From contig OX336389.2 of assembly GCA_946902985.2 (NCBI GenBank), forward strand, positions 982,016,482 through 982,080,481: a DNA stretch of 64,000 bases, in the 5' to 3' direction. The notes beneath the pieces were generated by a model, which saw only the letters and a list, made by a program, of their open reading frames with translations, was not told the DNA's origin and ran no database searches. Below, piece by piece: positions 57,937 to 64,000 of the stretch; the first letter of the stretch is position 1, and the number at the start of each line of letters is the position of its first letter. The translations under genes were made by a program, and so were the position numbers. The stretch is from Meconema thalassinum (lineage: Eukaryota; Arthropoda; Insecta; Orthoptera; Tettigoniidae).

Positions 57937-60900
57937 TGATGAATTTCGCGGGTGAAGTGTCTCTTGAGTGGCAACACTGTTGGAGCGTTCTCTTTGGGGT
58001 TGGTACTGAACCCGTATTTATAATTTCCCAATGTATGACGTGAGGTGATTATCGAACCTGTCTACGCGTAACAATTTTATGTTTCAATTTAAAGGGAACG
58101 AGTATGCTTTCCGCAACACGGGCGTGTATTCAGATGCAACCAGGAGCTATGGCTTCGTTGCGAGGTTTTATAAAGTCATGTAATGTGCAGAGAAAGACTA
58201 AGTTTTTATTGAAGAATACTTTAACATGGCATAAATGAGATTCAGAGTGAGCTGCAAACCGACACATTTATGAGTCCTTGTGAGGTTTCGCTTGCAGGAA
58301 CCTGTTTTTGGTAAATAATGTGACAAGGAGAGAGATAGGGAGTCACGGGCGCGCGACTTGTTACACACGGCCCATGTCAAGCGCGTGTCAGGAAGCAGTA
58401 TCACACGTCACCATTATTGGCGCTTGTATAAAGAAGTCATGTGACAGCGGCTAACTCAATGAAATAATTAGAATCGTATGACGCACGTCTAGTTATAATT
58501 ACTCAATAGAACAATTGTAAGTAATTAGTTTACAGAAATATGGAAATATTTGGAAATAAAACATATTGGATTAAATTATAATTTAAGTCGAAGGCTAAAT
58601 AAAGATATATTTAATGATGAAGTGAACTTGTATTGATCGCGCTCATTGATGCCATTTTCTAAATTAAGGAGGGGAGACATGAAGCCACGGACATATTATT
58701 CAATTTCGAAGTCTCGTAGGAGACAGACGTGGTGTTTTGAACTGCAAGATTTACATTGATCCAATGTTTACGAGACAAGTCAAGTTGACGGGAGGAACGT
58801 CTCGCCTTACGGTCATGCTTTATGAAGGAGCTCCGCTGAAATTTGTACAAGTATAAGAAAGACTTAGATTGAAAGCTGCGTAAATTATATATTAATAAAC
58901 GAAGTGAATTCGTCATTCAACACACATACTAAGAAAGTCGACATATTTGATATACAGAAGAAGCTCATCTACGATAAAATGAATCTACAGAATATTACGA
59001 CGAGTCTACAGAGAAATATCTTCGACTTAAAATATTTCAACCATCATTCTTGAAAATATTTTACATGCTATCAAACTTGAGTTGGCGAGGACGTTTTAGC
59101 ATGAATACTTTAGGAGGAGATATGGCTTACTAAATACATGGAGAGGAAATAGCCTATAACCAATTATGTGGATTCCAGAGGTGACATAGCGACGAAGGAA
59201 GAAACATGAAGATGTGGTACTGCAATTCCATCCGCAGTTCACTAAAGTCACGAATGCCAATTCAACTACATGAGATTCCAATGCCACCCAGGAAATCTCA
59301 TAATATATATTCGCAACAACCTATCAATTCACCAAAGACCTTCGAGACAGGGGACGATTGAAGAGATTGACGACAGAACCATCTGGTTCAGAAGCGTACG
59401 TGAGATGCCAGTATGTGTCCCAGGAACGAGAAAATACAGTAATGGCTGAACTCCAGGAGTACGAGAGAGCTCGGCACGGCGCGTGCCAATACAGCGGTTC
59501 GGAGTCCCAGGCAGACAGGCAAGCCCGCCTGACTTGCAGCTATTCTCGGAATGTCAAACAGGAATGCGCTCGTCCAATCCTTCGTCAACAACCCAGGTTA
59601 TCAAGAATTATACGGGCTGAAGGTAGATAAGCGCTTGTATTAAATTAGTAGTTGTTTGCCATATCATGGGTATCTAGATTTGACCAACATTTTATGTAGA
59701 TATGTGACCATTTATTTGTCATGTTTTCTAGCCTTTATTTTGTCCATGTTCAAATGATATTTCAGTCATTTTAAGTCAGTGATATTTTTAACGTCATCGT
59801 GTTTCGATTTCGACGTTACGTAAATTTTATTTTGATTCTTCGTTGCCATATTTTGATGGTGAATATTTTTTTCGATATGCGGATTCGTGTTATAGATTGT
59901 GGAATGCTTCATCATATTCGTTAATGCTTCAACATATTTTATTAATGCTTCATTATAATGTTTCAGACATTCATCGAAAAGGTGGTATAATGCTATGGAA
60001 AGCATCGTAATATGATAAATACCTCATAGTATTTTTATTTCAAGGAATATGTCAGTACTTTATGATTTTGATCATAATTACAAGTTATTAAAATCTCAGG
60101 ATTTGTTATAAACAAGTGACAAAATTCAATAGTGAACGTCATTGTTTTATTTAGGAGGAAGCAACATATTGTTGGTAATATAGGAAATATTAATGAAGGA
60201 GAAATGTTTGCTCATTTGCAAGAGCGGAAGTTCGACAACGCTACACTAGCGATAATTAAGAAAGAAATGCGAGATGTAATTGATACATCAACCCATTGTT
60301 ATGGCAGATGGTAGATAATGTTAATAGGAACATTTATTCAGTAAATGTAACCAGGATTGTGAGGATATTAATTTATTTTTATTAATCAGATGTTTATATT
60401 GAGTGATATTTTTCATTGCAACGCATTTTGTTAATGGGATGCATCATCCTAGAACGCACCCGAAGACTAGCTACGCCGCTGACATACCTGGAGATGATTA
60501 TGGTTGCACTTTTGACTTTGAAGAAATCTACTATATTTTTATCTGAGTCCTTATTAACATGTCTCAACTTTCTATAAGGCGCAGCTCATCTCATTTCGTC
60601 ATTCTGCATATTTTAAACATTCAGGTGAATGTGTTTTTATTTTACGGTAAGGTATTATCTTCGCAGACACGCGAACCAGAAGGAATTAGTCGTTGAATGA
60701 CTCAAATATTCACTAGATCCAGCAACGAGGAACGCCGCACCTTGCACTCGAGTATGGTTTACCGTCCATATAGGACGTGTTGTATAGTCCGTCCTGCTAA
60801 GACGAGGAGACAGTCCGCCAGTAGGCGAAGAATATAATCAACGTTCATCGTTGTGTCTGTATGCATTTATTAGCGTGCAATCGAGTGGAATTTAAAGCCT

Positions 60901-63900
60901 GTATGTGCTTAATTGATAATATCAGTGAATTTGTGAAAAACAGTGAAAATCTTTACGCCGTGGAACACCACATTTTAACCACGTGCCCTATAAAATTCTA
61001 TGTCCACGAGGGACACGAAATATATTAGAATCTGTGAACAAATAATCGTTCAAGTGTTTTGTAGTGAAAATTATTACAGCCGCTAATGCGAGCAATTTCA
61101 ACTGTGGATTACGTAGATGCCACGATATTCAGTGATAGTAAAATCTGTGAAGTGAAAAGCCGATAGTGCATGGGCATTTTGATAACATCTGCGCTGTGTA
61201 GAATCTGTGAATTTATTACTATAAAAATATTAGCTTCAGTGAAAGCTGTGTCACAATTGCATTTTTTCAAATGAGAATAATCATCTACAATGCATCATTC
61301 TAATGACCACGTGTACAGAGTGATTATCTACTTATCTTCGATGGGGATGATGAGATAAGGACCCCCATGATGTGAAGGAGCCGTTCTGAGGAACTACAAC
61401 ATGACGGAAGATTTAGGATTACCACACGAAAAGAAGCTGAACGTGCTGGAACAAGAAGAATGACCACTACCACGATGGGAAAGAAGCAGACGACATCATT
61501 ACGTCAACGACGAGGACGCATCAAGACCCTGGTCATGGATAAAGCCTATGATGGAGGCCTAGTTTGGACAACCCTTGTCCGGAAAACAGAGGATAATTGT
61601 ACCCCTCAGTTCGTTGGAAAGAACGAGGTGAAGGTGACTTAATTCAGTCTGTTCCTTCTCCTTGTACGATTCTTCTTGTGGTAGAATAGATTAGTAAAAC
61701 CAACCGAACTTATCGTGACAGCCATTAGGTAGGATTAAGTATTGTAGCACTCATTTTTGTCTTTCACTTTCAGTGATTGTCAGACACCCTTGTGATTGAA
61801 CTTGGTTCAATCAGGTGCATTCTATTGGATGTCGAGAGATGTCAAGTCTCTTCGCTAACTAAACGTGACTAGTATTTGAACTACTTTGTTTAACTTTGTT
61901 TGCTTTTGTGTATTTTACGTTGACATGACGATTGGCCGTCATTGTCAGTGATATTTTCCGTGACACCCATTTTCTTGATATTATGTCACGCCACTGATTT
62001 CTTTAGATTAGACCGTATCAGTAGATGGTCGACTGTAACCATCAGTTTTGTAATTATGCTATAATATTGAGTCCGCATTCACATCTGCTATGTGACCTCC
62101 ATGGCTCATGAGGAATTTAACATCATTGAGCGAAGCGAGGACTTCCAAGGAGAAGGCATGAGTAGCGCTCATTTGATTTATTATGAGTTGCCGCGCCACC
62201 AATGTAAATTTTTTTTTTTGTATTTCTACGAGACTGGATTGTTAATCATTGTTGTACATAATTTCGATGCACTGGAAGAATATTTAATTATGCTGAAAAG
62301 TAAACATCAAGATGAAACCCCGCAGAGAATGCCATAGACATTTCACAGTCGCACATTTGACTGATAGCTAGATCGAGCATCCGGCATTTTGGAGAGCACC
62401 ACTCTTACTGCAGGCATGGTCCTGATGTTACGTGTACATTTTGTCAACGTCAAAATCGACGAGTATCTTGTGGAAGAAACTTAATCCAGTGAACAGTGAT
62501 GTGCCAAAACACGCATCAAGGCTGCTAAGTTAATTTGGAACAATTAGTGAAAGCAGATTCCGAGTATTTGCGGAATTATAAAATTTTGTCCACGCTGTCA
62601 CCGAACACGCCGCCCAGCACGTGTTTGTCGAGTGCACATAAAGTTTTACAGTGTTACCAGGAAAATGTACAGTGGATAATGCTAATCAGAGAGTCACGTG
62701 TGATTTTAATGCATCAGTTTTGAGTAAGCCTAGTAGCAAAAGCAGCTAAATTAAAATCTGTCAGCGTAGGAAACCTATGGCCATTTATTGCTCCTACCCG
62801 CTATTAAAGTGTAGATTCAGTGAATGTTACTACTAATAATTCGAAACGAATAGAGTCAGTGAAAATCTTGCAATACTGCATTACCATGGAATTAATTACG
62901 CACATTCAACATGCTGAAGAAATGATTATTATTCCTATCATGACGGAGCTTGAAAAGGAGTAAAAACCCCATGATGGCGGGGTCGATTGATGGCTGAAAA
63001 TTACCAGGAAGGAAGGACGGAGTTTCTCGGCATATTACCACCATGCCACCTTTGCAACCGAAACCAGGCAAGCAAATTCACAATGGAAATGTGAAGGAGA
63101 CATTAAGTCCGACTAGCAGTCGAAAACACTTTTTATGTACGATCTCGTTATGGGGATTAGTTATAGTAAGACCTTACGCCGCACATTCTTAGGTAGGGCC
63201 TTAGTTGATATGTTTTTCCTAGTGGTTAAGTAACCACAACCTTATTCGTATCACTTGCTAAAGCTTAGGATAAACGCTTCTGCCCACATTATTGTAAATA
63301 CACATTTTATATTTCAACTGTGCATCGAACCAATACTCTTTTACGTGTAGGTATTTTAGTGAGATAATCATGTCTGAACTGCACCCTACTGGAACAGTAA
63401 ATCCAGCAACCACCTGTTGGCCGTAAAATGAGCCAATGTCCTATTCTTTTATTGACCTTGTAGACGCGATGACAGTGCACTCTTTACTTGTGATATTATT
63501 TAGAGGGCAGTGAGTGAAATGAACGCTAGCTAACCCTGCACTAAACCAGTTTACGATACATGAAGAAGCGGGAGTGTTACCTTATTAATTTCGACATTCG
63601 GACGACTATGATACAAGCTGTAATATGTATTTTTGGAAGATGAGCCAAGCAGGCTATCTTGGGTTCGAAGTGAGGGGTCATTTTAGGACTGTAAATGAAA
63701 GACCCTGGTTTATTAATACAAGTTTTCCCAGACCGTAGATGTCTGATATAAGAGCACATGTTGCACACTTTCTATATGTTCAGAATCCACAGCTGTTAGC
63801 ACAGCAGAGTAAAATCTTGTCCACAGGCTGGAACTGTATAAAATTGGTAAAATTATTGTTATGTTTGAATGCACTACAGAGGTAGGATATGATTACCCTT

Positions 63901-64000
63901 AGTTGCACAGTACATGTTTTGGTACTATATGAGCTGATAAAATGAACGACTTTTGTCTCGTTAATCAAGCTAATGACCGACGTGTCAGTGTGCTAGAGGT
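57937..64000. other. no recognised feature
   Basis: Six kilobases of AT-rich sequence with frames of at most 90 codons, none with a recognisable domain. Repeated phrases such as CAGTGAAAAT in 60.9-62.9 kb suggest a decayed repeat or an untranslated region, but I cannot support a call. Confidence 0.4.

Noticed and set aside
59358..59630. Plus-strand frame of 90 codons
   Set aside because: No domain, no splice or repeat support, and an overlapping frame on the other strand.
1..64000. CRISPR arrays, operons, ribosome-binding sites
   Set aside because: Introns, SINEs and LINEs show eukaryotic nuclear DNA. The tandem repeats have no spacers of CRISPR type.

Overview
The window looks like transposon-dense nuclear DNA from an arthropod, most likely an insect with a large genome. 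The evidence is GT-AG introns, tRNA-derived SINEs with target-site duplications, APE-type LINEs, BEL/Pao and Ty3-like LTR elements, and very few single-copy coding stretches. I see no gene that is clearly a host gene. The species cannot be named from the sequence.

Region 1 (about 1.1-19.9 kb) is a nest of insertions. A spliced gene coding for a PIN/XPG-like domain followed by a cysteine-rich CXC-like domain (2.1-3.76 kb) lies between two inverted copies of a ~0.5 kb repeat (1143-1662 and 19428-19925). A minus-strand LINE sits against its third exon. The endonuclease of that LINE is split by an 11.8 kb BEL/Pao element (6568-18398), and the 3' LTR of that element carries a 2.9 kb TIR transposon (14479-17362).

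Region 2 (about 20.9-29.5 kb) holds two diverged direct copies of one repeat-rich sequence, separated by a decayed full-length minus-strand LINE (23.24-26.9 kb).

Region 3 (27.8-42.8 kb) is the most striking part. It is a giant palindrome with arms of about 6 kb and a spacer of only 29 bp, once a later 3.2 kb LTR element near its centre is removed. From the centre outward each arm has a small protein remnant, a 16-bp minisatellite, a FLYWCH-type zinc-finger reading frame with the same in-frame TAG in both arms, a tRNA-Leu-like sequence, a LINE 3' end, an AT-rich block, a second tRNA-like box and ~230-bp tandem repeats. It resembles a fold-back type element, but no transposase was recognised in it.

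Region 4 (43998-57931) is a minus-strand LTR element with unusually long LTRs (about 4.0 and 3.4 kb) that codes only for a Gag-like protein (coiled coil, retrotransposon-gag core, RG/N-rich tail) and no Pol. Two SINEs lie in one LTR. A second TIR transposon (51532-53798), distantly related to the one in region 1, lies in its leader and has an apparently intact two-exon transposase gene of 447 codons.

The remaining stretches (1-1140, 19.93-20.9 kb, 42.76-44.0 kb and 57.94-64.0 kb) hold no gene I can recognise. Most genes here act only for their own element. Their decay states and nesting order give a relative history: SINE and PIN/CXC unit, then LINE, then BEL, then TIR transposon on the left; palindrome, then LTR element in the centre; gag-only LTR element, then SINEs and TIR transposon on the right.
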